In this document: one piece after another, positions 49,064-60,810 of the stretch
Layout of the letters: each line of letters starts with the position of its first letter
Numbering within the stretch: the stretch's first letter is position 1
DNA from: Bigelowiella natans CCMP2755
Taxonomy: Eukaryota > Cercozoa > Chlorarachniophyceae
Reading direction: 5' to 3'
Length of the DNA stretch: 64,000 bases
NCBI GenBank assembly: GCA_000320545.1
Contig: ADNK01001817.1
Span: 62,001 to 126,000 of the forward strand
Notes under the pieces: generated by a model
The model's input: the letters and a program-made list of their open reading frames with translations, nothing else
What the model was told of the DNA's origin: nothing
Databases searched by the model: none
Made by a program: the position numbers and the translations under genes

Positions 49064-49399
49064 AAGTGGTTTTACGACAACGTATTCTGCTACAGGCGAG
49101 CAGATAACGCACAGTCCGTTCCCGGTCGAGATCGACGAAGCGCCCCCAGCTGCCGCCAATAGCATCTTCGAGGCTATCACAAGTTGGGAGGCTGGTCAAG
49201 AAATAAAGTTCAATCTAAGTGCGATTGACCGGTTCGGGAATTACCGAGAATTCGACGGAATGGACTACTTCGGAAATGTTCATGTATTTGACCACACCTT
49301 CCGAGTGGATATTTTGCCAGTGGATATGGAAGAGACTGCGGCATCAGTTATGAAAAAGGGTGTCATGACTCTGGCAGAAGTGCACAACCACGGCAATGG

Positions 49400-49439
<40 letters not shown>

Positions 49440-52400
49440 CTCGTTATATCTCTTTGTATTTCTCTCCCGTTGTGTGTTCTATTTATTAAAAACTTTTTTC
49501 CTTTCCAACTTTCCAATAATTCATCTCCTTCCACCACAGCTCCCAAACGAAGAACAATGTATTTGCAGATATAATGACTTTACGTATATATCACCTCACA
49601 CATTCTTTTTCGTGCCTACTTTTCTAATTATTATCCATCACACTGAGCAATAAATGAACCAATGAATTGATCAGCACGTACGAGGCGGCATGGACTCCCA
49701 TCTCCGTTGGAACGTACAATCAGCACGTTCATTTACTGGCGCGCGGTGTGGGGTTGGAGGCTTTCTACTTCCCGTCTACGACAGCACTTGAGATTGACAA
49801 CCTAGCCTCTCCTCATACCACCAAGATCGATCCTGTTCTCGATTTTGACCTGAAAGAAGCCAACATTCTACCGAACGCCACAAACCCATTCCCTGCCGAC
49901 GACTGGTAAGCTATTCGTGTAGATAGTGATGAAACTCGGTGATATGTTTTCGCTTGACCACTACTCCATGATTTCCGCCTGCTCCATCATTCAAATCTTC
50001 GATATCTTATCATTCAGGTCAGTCTATTGGCGAGGCAAGCTTCGATTCCCCAAGAATGCCTCTTACCGCTTAACTGCAAGTATTGCAGCCAATTGCGGCG
50101 TACGTGTTTGGCTGGGAATTCCTAGCAACATCCAAAGCGGATTAGGGACGAACTCCTGGAGGAGGAGTAGTAGCAAGGGCTACACTAATTCTTCCACATC
50201 TCAGCATATTTATGCTTTTGCGCAGTACCTCAAGAGCCATGACCCCATCATTGACGAGAGGGAACGTAATGAAGGTGGAACCGATGTATTCGCAGACGTA
50301 CACGACGTGCGGGAGAATCTTTACTACGACTTTGCGGTCGAATTTCTCGACTACGAGGGCGATGCCACTTTCTCTCTGCAGTGGGAAACTATCTCGCCTG
50401 GTGAACCCCAAATTCCCCTCCAAGTCGTGCCAACATCAGCGCTCTCCATCATGCAGAATGTGTCAGGATCACCGGTGAAGTGCGTGACGTGGAACGCCCC
50501 CTCCTCCCACCTACTATCGACCACCCACCCAGATGGAGGTCTCATGTCGACCTATCCCTTGCCGCTAAAGAGCTCAGGGATTCCCCAAGAGTGGGACGCC
50601 GGTGTCACGTTCACATTCAACGTGCAAATTCGTGATCAGTTTGGAAACTTGCAAGTTAATGGAACCGAGGGCGGCAAGCTCTCTGTACTCCTCAAGGAGA
50701 TTTACGGCGCCTCGGTCACCCCCATCTCTCCCCCTCTTTCTCTCTTTTCTTAAATACTTAATACGGATGACCTAGAAATTTGTTGCGGTTTTGAAAAACA
50801 AGGAGAAAACGCGCGCACGCGCACGCACGCACGCACTTACACTCACGCTGAAACGCCATTTGTGTGCACGCAGGTCGTAAACTACACCTCCATAGTTGAC
50901 CATCTCAACGGGACATACACGTTTGTAATTGAGCCTCTGGTGTCTGGAACTCATGAACTGCACGTAAAGTTTGACGGTTGGCCTATCCTTGGCAGTCCGT
51001 TCCCAGTCGAGGTAGAATCGACGAACGACAACTACGACGCCGCTTGCATGCATGCATGCATGCACTCAGCAGTGTGCTGTACGATCTGTATAGATAATTT
51101 ACTCTCCCCACCAATCTGCCTCAATCGCTTCTCGCTTCGTCCTTGGTCCCCTCTCACTAACCACCTTTTGCCTACTCTCAGGTCATACCTGGAGTTGCGG
51201 TTACCTCGACCTCGAATGCGGTGGGCGTCGGCCTTCGCAATGCAACCGTAAACTATGAGTCGCGATTTGAAATCTTCATCCGGGATATTGAAGGCAACTT
51301 GCGTAGAGACGCTGACCTTGTGGTGTGCGAGACGACAGGACCAGAGCCGCTTGATGTCAATGTATCTCGCGTAAGGGATGGAATCTACTCGGCAAAGTAA
51401 GAGAGAGGGTGTGGTTGTGGTGGTGGCAAATGTGGGAAGAATAGAAGAATAAAAGTAGCAAATGCTACAACAACTCTGTATAAATGGCATACTTTGTTGC
51501 GCACATAGTATCTTTGCATCAATGTACGTTACTTTGTTTTCAAATATTTTATATTTTTACAAATGTGAAGAATATTATACAGTATTATATTATATCATAT
51601 TTGCATGCACCCACACACGCACGTACATCTTACAGGTACACACCTCGCGTGAAGGGAAGCTACACCTTCCAGGTGAAATTGAACGGCGTAAACTTGCCGC
51701 CGTCCTTTACTGTCACGGTCTTCCCGGATAGAGCGATTCACAATTATACGATCTACAACATCAACAATGGGACGGATATCAACAAAACTGCGAATCTCCT
51801 CGTAACGACGCTTGACAACCAAAACAATGTTCTCGAGACTGGAGGCCATTTCTTCTATGCATGGATGGTAAGAGCTCTTTTTCTTTCCCTCTCTCTCTCT
51901 CTCTCTCTCTCTGTCTATTTCCGTGTACGAGCACGATAGCACGCATACTGACATAAACAAACAAGAGAATAAATAGTATCATTAACCCCTGCCTGCTGCT
52001 GTTACTGTCACTATTACCAGGTGGAAACGTATACGGGTAAAGAGTTAAGGGGAGAGGTATTCGACCTGCAGAACGGCAATTACACTATCAGCTTCCCAGT
52101 TAACACTAACCGAACAGCCTACATGCTCTACATCCTTCTTGCCAGCGGACGAGGAATTGGTGATGGGCTCATGGCCCACTATTACACCAACCCGTGGCTC
52201 ACAGGCACACCCACCTTAACGCGAATCGACTCCCACATCAACTTCAAATGGGGGCAAGATCTCGTCGCTCCCACCGCTAGGGACTACGTCAGTATCAAGT
52301 GGACAGGATACATACGGCCAAAGTACGCGCAGATGTACAACTTCTCGCTACAGGCCGATGACGGTGTGCGGCTGACAGTCGACGGCCACTTGATCATCGA

Positions 52401-52641
52401 TGAGTATTTCAACTCCGCCAGTGAGTTCCTAGGCTCCATCTTCTCGGGTAACTACACGTTTCCCAAACCGCAGATGTTGTATAAATTCGAGCTGGAATGG
52501 CGCGACACAGTTGACATTGCTCTTTGTATCCTGAAGTGGGAGTCACCATCACAAACCAAGGAGATCATACCGCAGGACTACTTCCATAGTGATGCGAAGC
52601 CGATCATCAACTCGTACTCGAGATACACGACAACTCCCTGA
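45298..52641 (+). CDS. Large secreted protein, PA14 domains and filamin-type repeats
   Basis: Exons: 45298-45373, 45440-45532, 45607-46121, 46201-46417, 46632-46809, 46952-47079, 47248-47336, 47438-48184, 48393-48562, 48728-48921, 49096-49399, 49675-49905, 50018-50714, 50874-51011, 51182-51396, 51636-51867, 52021-52641 (4845 nt, 1614 aa). A signal peptide opens it (SYRFIFLVVAIGLASA). PA14 1 at about 145-295 (LRAFYWPNSYMSGAP, TADDGVRVWIDKRLIIDNFY). Ig-like filamin-type repeats end in the telltale strands GSPFMVAV (about 465), DSPLDVVV, HSPFPVEI and GSPFPVEV. A diverged PA14-like region lies at about 915-1080 (SVYWRGKLRFPKNASYRL, CGVRVWLG). The C-terminal PA14 is at about 1440-1590 (GLMAHYYTNPWLTGTPTLTR, LQADDGVRLTVDGHLIIDEY). 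Many N-x-S/T sites; no membrane segment at the end. PA14 often binds carbohydrate, so a cell-surface or wall adhesin is a reasonable inference. Confidence 0.88.
46422..46450 (+). repeat. (AGT)n microsatellite just after a donor site
   Basis: About nine AGT units begin within six bases of the donor at 46418 in the PA14/filamin gene. Other introns of this gene hold (GT)n 46843-46879, (CT)n 48661-48704, (TA)n 49025-49057, (CT)n 49402-49437 and (CT)n 51889-51913. Confidence 0.9.
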
Positions 52642-53982
52642 TGTCTAGAAGATAGTTCCTCTGTCGCGGTGTAGTGACAGAAAGTCTATTTCTCATCAGA
52701 AACTCTTCTATGCCTTCAAGCATCTCCCCATCATACACCACGTCTTATCACTATTATCATTATCAAGTCTGATATTCCCTTTCGAAAGAATGGTTCACCA
52801 CCCTCTTCATCTCTAACGTTTACCGCTGGATAACATTTTTTCACTTTCACTCCCAACTCACATCTCCTAGCCCAACCCCATGATTGATCTTTCGATCATG
52901 ATTGCCAGGGTATGACCATACACTGAAACACAAAGTTTTTCTCTACTTAGTCGAAAACCTGTAGTACCTTGCGCCCCCCCTGCGTGAGGCGCCTCGCCAT
53001 AAATGTGATACTGGTTTTTTTTGCTGTATATTTCACCTTTCACCGTCATCTATTTATGCTACTGTCGCACCGACTACGACCTCTTCCTCTTAATTAGACG
53101 ATATAGTAGAAGTTATGATAGTCGTGAAGTTGTTGACAAAAATAGAAGCCGAAGCAGCCTGTTGTACGCACATGCTGGACAAAACCCTTTATCAGCTTCA
53201 TTCTGATGACACTATTTTTGGCTGAGAGCCTCCCTCTTCCTTATCATACGTAAGTGAGTATATTTATACGTATGAACATTGACATGCATGCTATGTATGC
53301 ATGCATGTATCTGTAAAGCGCTGCGGCCAACGCTACATTTGATTGTTTATTCCTCTCTTAATAATTGTATGTGAGTCAGCACCCATGTACGTTAAGCCAT
53401 AAAGCGTATCGTAGGCGGTAACTATGGCATGCACCTACGTTTACCTCGCGCATGCATCGCGCGTACATGCGCTACGTAAGCAGACGGATGTAATAAATCA
53501 AATTAATAATTTGTTCAATGGTCATCCTCACATATATAGCAGCTGTGCAAATGCAGGTGGGGCTACAGCGCTACGTACAACTATATTTTCTGAAATGCTT
53601 TAACTGACATACAATCTGATGTACTATGACCTAGCCGGCCTACAAGCTACTATATCTTGTCGCGAAAGGTGTACATGAACACGCGAGCGATAAGCCTAGC
53701 TCTCGTAGACACAAGCCTACGGTACCGATCGTTATATGCACGTGCCTAGCATCCCATGCATCAATATAATTTAACTAGAGACTGCCAAGCGTCATCAAAC
53801 TCATGCTTACCATTTATTGCGCCCGGCACGGAGCAGCATATCTATCTAGATATATTGGGAAGGTGACGCGTTGCATTATTGATGTTAGTTTTGTAATTCC
53901 AATTGGAGCTTACGCAGGTATACAGGCGTAACATGCTTACTTTACATGTGGATGATACTATAATACGAGCTGAGTGTGGGCT
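52642..53982. other. Convergent gap with inverted repeat copy
   Basis: The tail-to-tail gap between the PA14/filamin gene and the RBBP9-like gene. It has ATGCATGC-rich sequence at 53283-53312, a minus-strand copy of the dispersed repeat at 53481-53575, and scattered CTAGC/GCTAC units. No supported gene. Confidence 0.75.
53481..53575 (-). repeat. Dispersed repeat copy, minus strand
   Basis: Reverse-complemented, it reads GCGCTGTAGCCCCACCTGCA, then GAGGATGACCATTGAACAAA and a TTTATTACATCCGTCT tail. Over the core it is very close to the copy at 41944, closer than either is to the left-edge coding copy. Confidence 0.8.
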
Positions 53983-55157
53983 CTAATCCTGTTCCAACTT
54001 CGATTTTAGAAAGTCCATCAATTCCGGAAATGTTCCCTGTGGTGGTTAGACAAGATATTGCAGCAGTAAGCTTCTTCTTAACTTAGGCTTGAAACAAAGT
54101 GTAAGGTCTACATTTACCTGCAAGAATGTCCCACGGTCTTTTAAAACAATCAGCTCCGCGTTTGCATTCGCCGCAACATTTCGGGCCTCTTCAATCTTTC
54201 CAAGGGGATCGTCAACGCTGATGCGTGCAGTACGGGTAATCATTCCCTGGTAGCGCATCCTTACACATCTAATGCTCAATGTGGTTGGTTCGGTGTTGTT
54301 ACTACCTGTGGAATTGAACGATGAAGTCTGTATTCCCTCGTATACTTTCCCACCGATATAGTCTTCCATGTCTTTCGCCTTATTGACGTTGGGGTGGGGT
54401 TAGAGGAGTGCTTGATTGCATGTTAAAATAATATTCTCTCTCCTCCTCTCTATTTTTTCCTAACGTTCTCATTCGTTCGACGGTTTAGCTGTCATTCACT
54501 TACCAGCGTAGTACTCATCCCCTGGTGTGGCAACGAGAATGACACCTGCAACCCTGTGATCCTCGATAAATCTCAAGACAGCTTCTGCACCAGACATATG
54601 CCCAATTAATACAGTATTCTCATCAGGCTGGAACTCACGCATAGCATCGATCCAGATCCTCTCCCATCTTTTTGTCATGGTGTGGTAAGGATTCGGAAAG
54701 TCTTCCATCAATTGGACTTCTGTAGTTAGGATAAGATCAAACATATGCAGATGAGTAAGATGGCTCAGGGTGAAGCGCTCCTTACAGCATGAACAGGTTT
54801 GCAGATGTCTCCAAGATATCAACCTGTGCGCAAATGAGAGCCGAGATTCCGATACCACAGAGATGAGTCGTCTTTATTCGAAGGGACGATGATAATTCTT
54901 TTCCGGGGTCCATTTGGCTTTTGCCTGACAACGAAATCACTGAAAGCCTTAAGTGGGCGTTCCGTTTCTCCTCCCGGTTTCGAATCCGGGATTTGGCATC
55001 TCGTGGACACCAGGGGGGTACTTAATCTTCGATGACTACCAGAAGGGGCCACAGCGATATTACCCGCAGTTGTCATCAAGGTGAGCATCCTGAAAACCGA
55101 AGAATGGCGAAGGAATGTAGGTGAATGCCTGCTACTTCGGCATGGCGGAGCAGCCAT
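53983..55157 (-). CDS. RBBP9/YdeN-like alpha/beta hydrolase
   Basis: Exons on the minus strand: 55157-54824, 54719-54504, 54371-54118, 54036-53983 (858 nt, 285 aa; human RBBP9 is 186). A leader of about 85 residues, Arg/Ser/Pro-rich, precedes the fold and may be a targeting peptide. Core: RIIIVPSNKDDSSLWYRNLG; MEDFPNPYHTMTKRWERIW; nucleophile motif TVLIGHMSGAEAVLRFIEDH; GVILVATPGDEY; ISVDDPLGKIEEARNVA, which supplies the Asp; then LKDRGTFLQGTFPELMDFLK. At the place where RBBP9 has Gly-His-Phe this protein has Gly-Thr-Phe, so the catalytic His appears to be replaced. Start choice: first Met in the open frame; Mets 24 and 28 are alternatives. Divergent partner: the CrtI-type gene. Confidence 0.83.
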
Positions 55158-55555
55158 TGCAAGTTCCGTCCGGTCGTCGTCGTCGTCGGATTTTTCTTGT
55201 TGTTGTTGTTCTTGTTGTCGCTATTCTTCCCACATGCAGGTGATCTACTACGAAATATCAAAGTATATTTCCTTGCCAGATTGTCATTTACGATAGGATA
55301 TTATTATTGTCATTGTTCTTTTTAGATTTTGCTTGCTGCTCTTGTCGTAGGACACTAACCGTCGTTATTGGTACGAAATGAACCATCTCATGTGTAGAAG
55401 GGGATCGATTGGTATGTCGTACGAATGAATTCCACTGGATTTATACAGGAATTGAAGTTTTCTGCTGTTCATTCATTCAGTACCCTACCACTTCTCCTGC
55501 CACGAAGAAGGCCCCCCCCCCACCACACCATTTTCACGTCGTCGCGCATAGGACC
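55158..55555. promoter_or_regulatory. Divergent promoter region, RBBP9-like / CrtI-type
   Basis: 398 bases between two starts. It includes a GTC/GTT-rich stretch (55175-55220) and a C run at 55511-55521 shortly before the desaturase ATG. No clear TATA box. Confidence 0.45.
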
Positions 55556-57734
55556 ATGCGACGTCGTTTCCCCCTCCTACTTTCTGTAGGCCTTGCAGCT
55601 CTTGTCATGGTGGCTATGATCTACACTGGTAGTGCAGGTTAGTGAACCTTTGCCAACTTCTGGAAACGTAAGGTATTTCATAATTCTTCTCCTTGACTTC
55701 TTCCCTCCCCTAGGTGCTTCTTTATCCTTGGGAAAGGCAATTTCATCAAAAACGAAACCAGGTCTTCTGTCGTGGTCGGTACTACGTTCGCTCTCGGCTA
55801 GAAAGTCGTGTTCTCAAAAGACTAGACGGCTAACTAAGGTGCATCACCCTCCTCGTGCCTACACCAGTGGCTCCAACTTGGGGGGTGAACAGGGCCTTTC
55901 AGCCGTCATTGTAGGAGCAGGGGTTGGAGGTCTATCTGTTGCTGCGAAATTGGCAAAATCAGGGAAGTTTTCCAATGTAACCGTCTTGGAGAAAAACCCA
56001 GAAGCGATTAGCGGTGCTGGACGCCTTGCTGAGATATACTTAAAGGGTCCAGACGGCGGAAATTATAGATGTAGTTAATTAATTAGTGCTTTCATCCTAA
56101 ACAAATAGAGCTAAGCTAAATCAAATATTATTGTATGTATGGAGAATGAGTAGTGTGTTTGTAATCGCAGTTGAAACCGGACCAAGCTTGATGCTTCTCC
56201 CTGATGTGTATAGGTGTTGTTCAAATTACACCATTAACAAGCAGTAAGCAAATAAACTAATAAACAATTATGATATGAAATTAATAGGAGAACGTTCTCC
56301 AGTTTGGGGCTATCCTTGGACGATCTTGTCGACATTAAGCGCGTGATGCCTGCATTCCGAGTGCATTTTGCAGACGGGCCGTCCCTGGTTCTGTCTGAGG
56401 ATGAAGCGCTGATGAAATCCCAACTCGATGCTCTGGAACCTGATGGATACGAAAAGTATAAGCGATACATGGCGTCAGCTGATATAAATTTGGACGGAGG
56501 ACTTCCACTTTTCATTGAGAACGACTGGTCAAATGCATTAGAGCTGGTCCCAAAATTCATCGGCAACGCTCTCCAACATTGGCCTCTTAAGAGCCACTAC
56601 GCAAGCTTGGGAGAGTTCTTCGATACGGATAAAATGAAAGCTCTCTTCTCTTTTCAGGATCTCTACATCGGGCTATCTCCTTACGAGTCACCGGGAGTAT
56701 TTAGCCTCCTGCAGTCTATCGAATACACCGACGGTATCTACTATCCTGTGGGCGGCTTTACTCGTATAGCGGATGAGCTCAAGAAAGCATGCCTTGATTT
56801 GGGTGTGAATGTCGTATATGATGCGCCAGTCTCGGAGATTAAGGTTGACCCAGATACCAAACACGCTAGCGGAGTAGTTTTTGAACGTGACGGTAAAACC
56901 GAATCGGCGAATGGGGACGTCGTCGTAGCAAACCCCGATCTCCCTTACGCCGAGAAAAACTTGCTGAAGCCACATGCACAGCGTCCAAATTTCGATAATA
57001 CTGAGCGGAACTACAAGTACAGCTCTAGTGTCGTGTCTTTCTGCTGGTACCTCCTTGTGATTGTGAGCACACACACACACACACACGCACGCACACACAC
57101 ACATAGATATAGAGGGAGAGAAAGAGATTATAAAAAAATTAGGTACTAATTAGAGGGAAGGACGACTAGAATTTGTTTTGATATTTGCATTGTATAATGC
57201 CGTGGATGGTTGTTCCTGTAAGCGTTGTTTCTCTTCTTCCTCCTCCTCTTCTTCCTCCTCCTCCTCATGTCGTAATTGTGCTGCTGTGACATAGGGCTGT
57301 GGATAAGCAGTATAGCAATCATCTGGCGCATCATTCGCTCTTCCTCTCGGATAACTACCGCAAAAGCTGGAAGGGAATCTTTGGTGAGAAAGACTATCAA
57401 GTAACGGATCTACTCAAGCGGGGCTACAAGGACTTTAACTTCTACGTGCATAGTATGTGCATGTGATGAAGCTGCTACTGTGTCGCACTGTTGCTCTCCT
57501 ACACTGATGTACCCACTATTAATAATAATAATAACCCTGTTACTATCACGGGAAACTTATGCCTCCTCGTATTCTCCTTTTATGTGTTATGTTCGATTTC
57601 GTCCTTCTTTTTCCTTCTTCTTCTTCATCTTCTTCCTCCTGTTAGCTCCAACCCGGACAGACCCCAGCTGCAGTCCTGAGGGCCATGATTCTATCATGAT
57701 TCTTGTACCAGCACCGGTGAGTGAGTAGATATAA

Positions 57735-57766
<32 letters not shown>

Positions 57767-58353
57767 TTGGTCTTCTTCCTCCTCCCCCTCGTCCTCCTAG
57801 CCTATTGACGAGTCGATGTCCAAGGAGCAGTGGGAATCCTTCGAAGAGACATTAGTGGTATATGTGTCGTTGTGCTCACCATTATTATCATTACCGTTTG
57901 CCTCTCTGTCCTTTGCTTTTTTTTAACAAATTGCCACTAGGAATCGCCGCATAAGTTTTTAAACAGCATGTGCATGAGCAAATTCACAAGAAAAGAATCT
58001 CTTTCAAATTTTGCCTCCTTCACAAGGACACTTTATTATACTACTAGCACACACGGCTGACACTATTCTCTCAGGAACAAGCCAGAGAAGGTGTTATCCG
58101 GCGGTTTGAAGACGCAGGCATGAGTGACTTCCGTGAGCACATCGTCAAAGAGTCGGTTCGCACGCCATCTGAATGGAGTAGTATGTACAACCTGAAAAGG
58201 GGAAGTGTCTTCGGCCTAGCACATCCAATGACGCAACTCTCGATTCTAAGACCTGGCCCTCGTCATCCGATCGTGGATAATCTGTCAGTCGTTTATTATC
58301 GCCCACTAAACCGATGATTGTGCTACTTTGCTAATGTCTTCTTTCATCGCTTG

Positions 58354-58384
<31 letters not shown>

Positions 58385-58635
58385 GAAGGACCGATCATCG
58401 ATTCATTCTTGTTATATGCCCTCCATCACCACCACCACTACTACTACCACAACTGCTACTATTTCTATTCTCCCTCATCACCACTTTTCTTCTTCTTCTA
58501 TATAGATACTACGTCGGTGCATCGACACGGCCCGGTAATGGAGTTCCTTTAGTCCTGATAGGTGCGGAGCAGGTTGCTGATCAGATGCTTGCAGATCTTA
58601 CTAAAACTATGGCAGCGACGGCTCCTGCCACGTAG
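55556..58635 (+). CDS. CrtI-type phytoene/carotenoid desaturase family
   Basis: Exons: 55556-55637, 55714-56070, 56171-56213, 56288-57046, 57295-57452, 57646-57716, 57801-57857, 58075-58283, 58506-58635 (1866 nt, 621 aa). An FAD-dependent amine-oxidase-fold desaturase or isomerase acting on carotenoids. Leader: RRR, a hydrophobic helix (FPLLLSVGLAALVMVAMIYT), GSAG, then about 55 residues rich in Ser/Lys/Arg. This fits a signal peptide plus transit peptide or an anchor. The dinucleotide-binding motif is VIVGAGVGGLSVAAKLAKSG, followed by VTVLEKNPEAISGAGR. FETGPSLMLLPDVYR is conserved in CrtI. The C-terminus has YNLKRGSVFGLAHPMTQ and YYVGASTRPGNGVPLVLIGA, the hallmark CrtI end. The canonical PGGR after the Glu is altered (ISGAGR). 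Which step it catalyses cannot be read from sequence. Confidence 0.88.
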
Positions 58636-59254
58636 TCACAACATTTCATCCAAACAGTAAACAATTCTAGAAAGAAAGTGCATGATTACAGGTCATCTTT
58701 AATATAAATAGCAGTAGCAAATCTATCGACTTAAAAATAGCGTTTAAGACTTTAATTTCTTGCTCTACAGCTTGATATGTTTTTTCAATATGCAGAACTA
58801 TGTTTCATATGATTATCATCCAACAAATTTTGTTGATAAAGCAGCAGCAACAATTGTAATATATGCATAGGTACAAATATCGTATGTTTATAGCCTGAAA
58901 CGAGATAGCTGTGTGTAGTAAGCTGCTACGCATACTTAAACTCATCTACATGCACCAGCTGTACTAGTGTGTCTAAATATTTTTGTTACTCGTATTGTGT
59001 GAATTAACCACATCATCTTGCTAGCTTGCGCCAGCATGCGATAGCTTAGGATGAATGTACATTTCATTGCGAATTTTACGTACAGCTTTATCATGGTATA
59101 AATATGATGTTAGCAATCATAAAGAAATAATAATCAAATTCTGCATGTACGCATGTAAGGCAGGATCTAAAGGTCTATTAAAACACCAAGTCAACTTGCA
59201 TCTGTGCGGCTCTAATCTAGCATACTAGCTAATGTATCCCATCGCTGTAAAAGA

Positions 59255-59364
59255 TTTAATCATATAATTACCTCCGTCTAATATTAGCGCTGTAGCCGCT
59301 GCATTGCACAGCTACATAAGGATGACCATTGAACAAATTTATTGATTAATTACACCCGTCTCAT
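59255..59364 (+). repeat. Dispersed repeat copy
   Basis: A tail-like AATTACCTCCGTCTAA sits just before the ATTAGCGCTGTAGCCGCTGC core, and the core runs to its own ATTACACCCGTCTCATGA. The coding frame of the left-edge element (AAALHSYIRMTIEQI) is preserved over the core. Confidence 0.8.
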
Positions 59365-59399
59365 GACATGATTCATAAGTCTAGAAATATGCATGCGCA

Positions 59400-59465
59400 G
59401 CTTTGCACAGCTACATTAGGATGACAATTGAAAAAAAATAATAGATTCATTACATCTGTCTCATA
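59400..59465 (+). repeat. Dispersed repeat copy, short
   Basis: It starts inside the core at GCACAGCTACATTAGGATGA and ends ATTACATCTGTCTCATA. It lies in tandem with the copy before it, about 35 bases apart. Confidence 0.75.
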
Positions 59466-59551
59466 TGCAGCACTCAGAATAACCCAGCAATTGCAAACAC
59501 ATAGAAATTACTAGCAAGACTTTGTGGATAAGTAGTGAAAATTTAGTAAAC

Positions 59552-60198
59552 TCACTGCTGCCGCCGCCGTCTCAACAGCTCAAATAGAACAATGCTTGCT
59601 GCTGTGGCAACGTTTAGGCTCTCAACATTACCCTCCATAGGAATTTTGACCCATTTGTCGACTAACGGCTCTACATCGTGAGAAATCCCGTCTGATTCGT
59701 TCCCAAGAATCCATCCGGAGCATAAACCCTTAGAGACCATCTCTTCGGAGAGGCTGTACAGATCCTTCCCATCATTCCATACGCAAATATTAGAGCAAGA
59801 TAGATCATGCATGCTTGGACTACACACGAGTTATCCTCATTGAGCGAGTGAGTGCGTAACATAATCGGCATCATCATGATCATCATCATCATTATCATCA
59901 TCATGAGCATCTCTACAGGTAGGCATGGAAACATAATATGATGATACTATCAATGTGGGACAGTAGTAGGCAGTATACACTAACGTACTACTACTAGTAC
60001 TCACAAAGATCATCTGTTTTGTTTCTTTCCCCTCCTCTCTTCTCTAACCGTACCTCTGCATCAGGCCTGCCACTCAGCCCTATCAACTGTACCCCGTTCT
60101 CTGAATAAACGATGGGAATTATGCGACAAATTCCATAAACACTTTTGTATTCATAACTTACGTGTTTGACGGTATTAATGTATCTTCATATATATGTA

Positions 60199-60237
<39 letters not shown>

Positions 60238-60772
60238 CGCGTATTTACGTGCCAGATTGTAAAAATAAACACACGCACACAAACTCTTAACCCAGCAGGT
60301 TAGAAATAGACTAGCAGCACCACTGCAGCCACATATATCTATAAACCTATATCTATCTTCCTATATTTCGATAGGATCATGCCACCATCAGTAAGTAAGT
60401 AAGTAGCAGCAGAAGGAACACGACCATGCAACAACTAACGTATTAGTAGTAGTATTAGTAGCAGCAGTTTTTCTATCACTCTATCTATCACCTCATCTCA
60501 CCTTTTAGAGTACGTGCAGCTTCATATACGTTATTGCAATGTACCATCCGTGCCCTCAAAGCAACACCAGCAGAGGCTTTGACCACCATTGGACCAACTT
60601 CGGGACAGCCCTTGCGGAGATATCAAGAAGAAGAAGAAGAAGAAAAAAAAGGTTACTATAATTACAATAATAATGAACAACCAAGCTTACACCATTATCG
60701 AAGCGTATATCGAACGAGCAAATCACTATTCGTGATAGCGCATAGACGAAGATCATCATGGATAGACCAGAG

Positions 60773-60810
<38 letters not shown>

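Larger units (their letters stand above)
58636..59551. other. Convergent gap with two repeat copies
   Basis: The tail-to-tail gap between the desaturase and the SpoU methyltransferase. Dispersed repeat copies lie at 59255-59364 and 59400-59465. CTAGC units are frequent at 59020-59050 and 59210-59235. No supported gene. Confidence 0.75.

Noticed and set aside
54972-54992. CGGTTTCGAATCCGGG resembles a tRNA T-arm with a B box
   Set aside because: It lies inside the first coding exon of the RBBP9-like gene, and I find no matching A box, D-arm or acceptor stem at the right distance.
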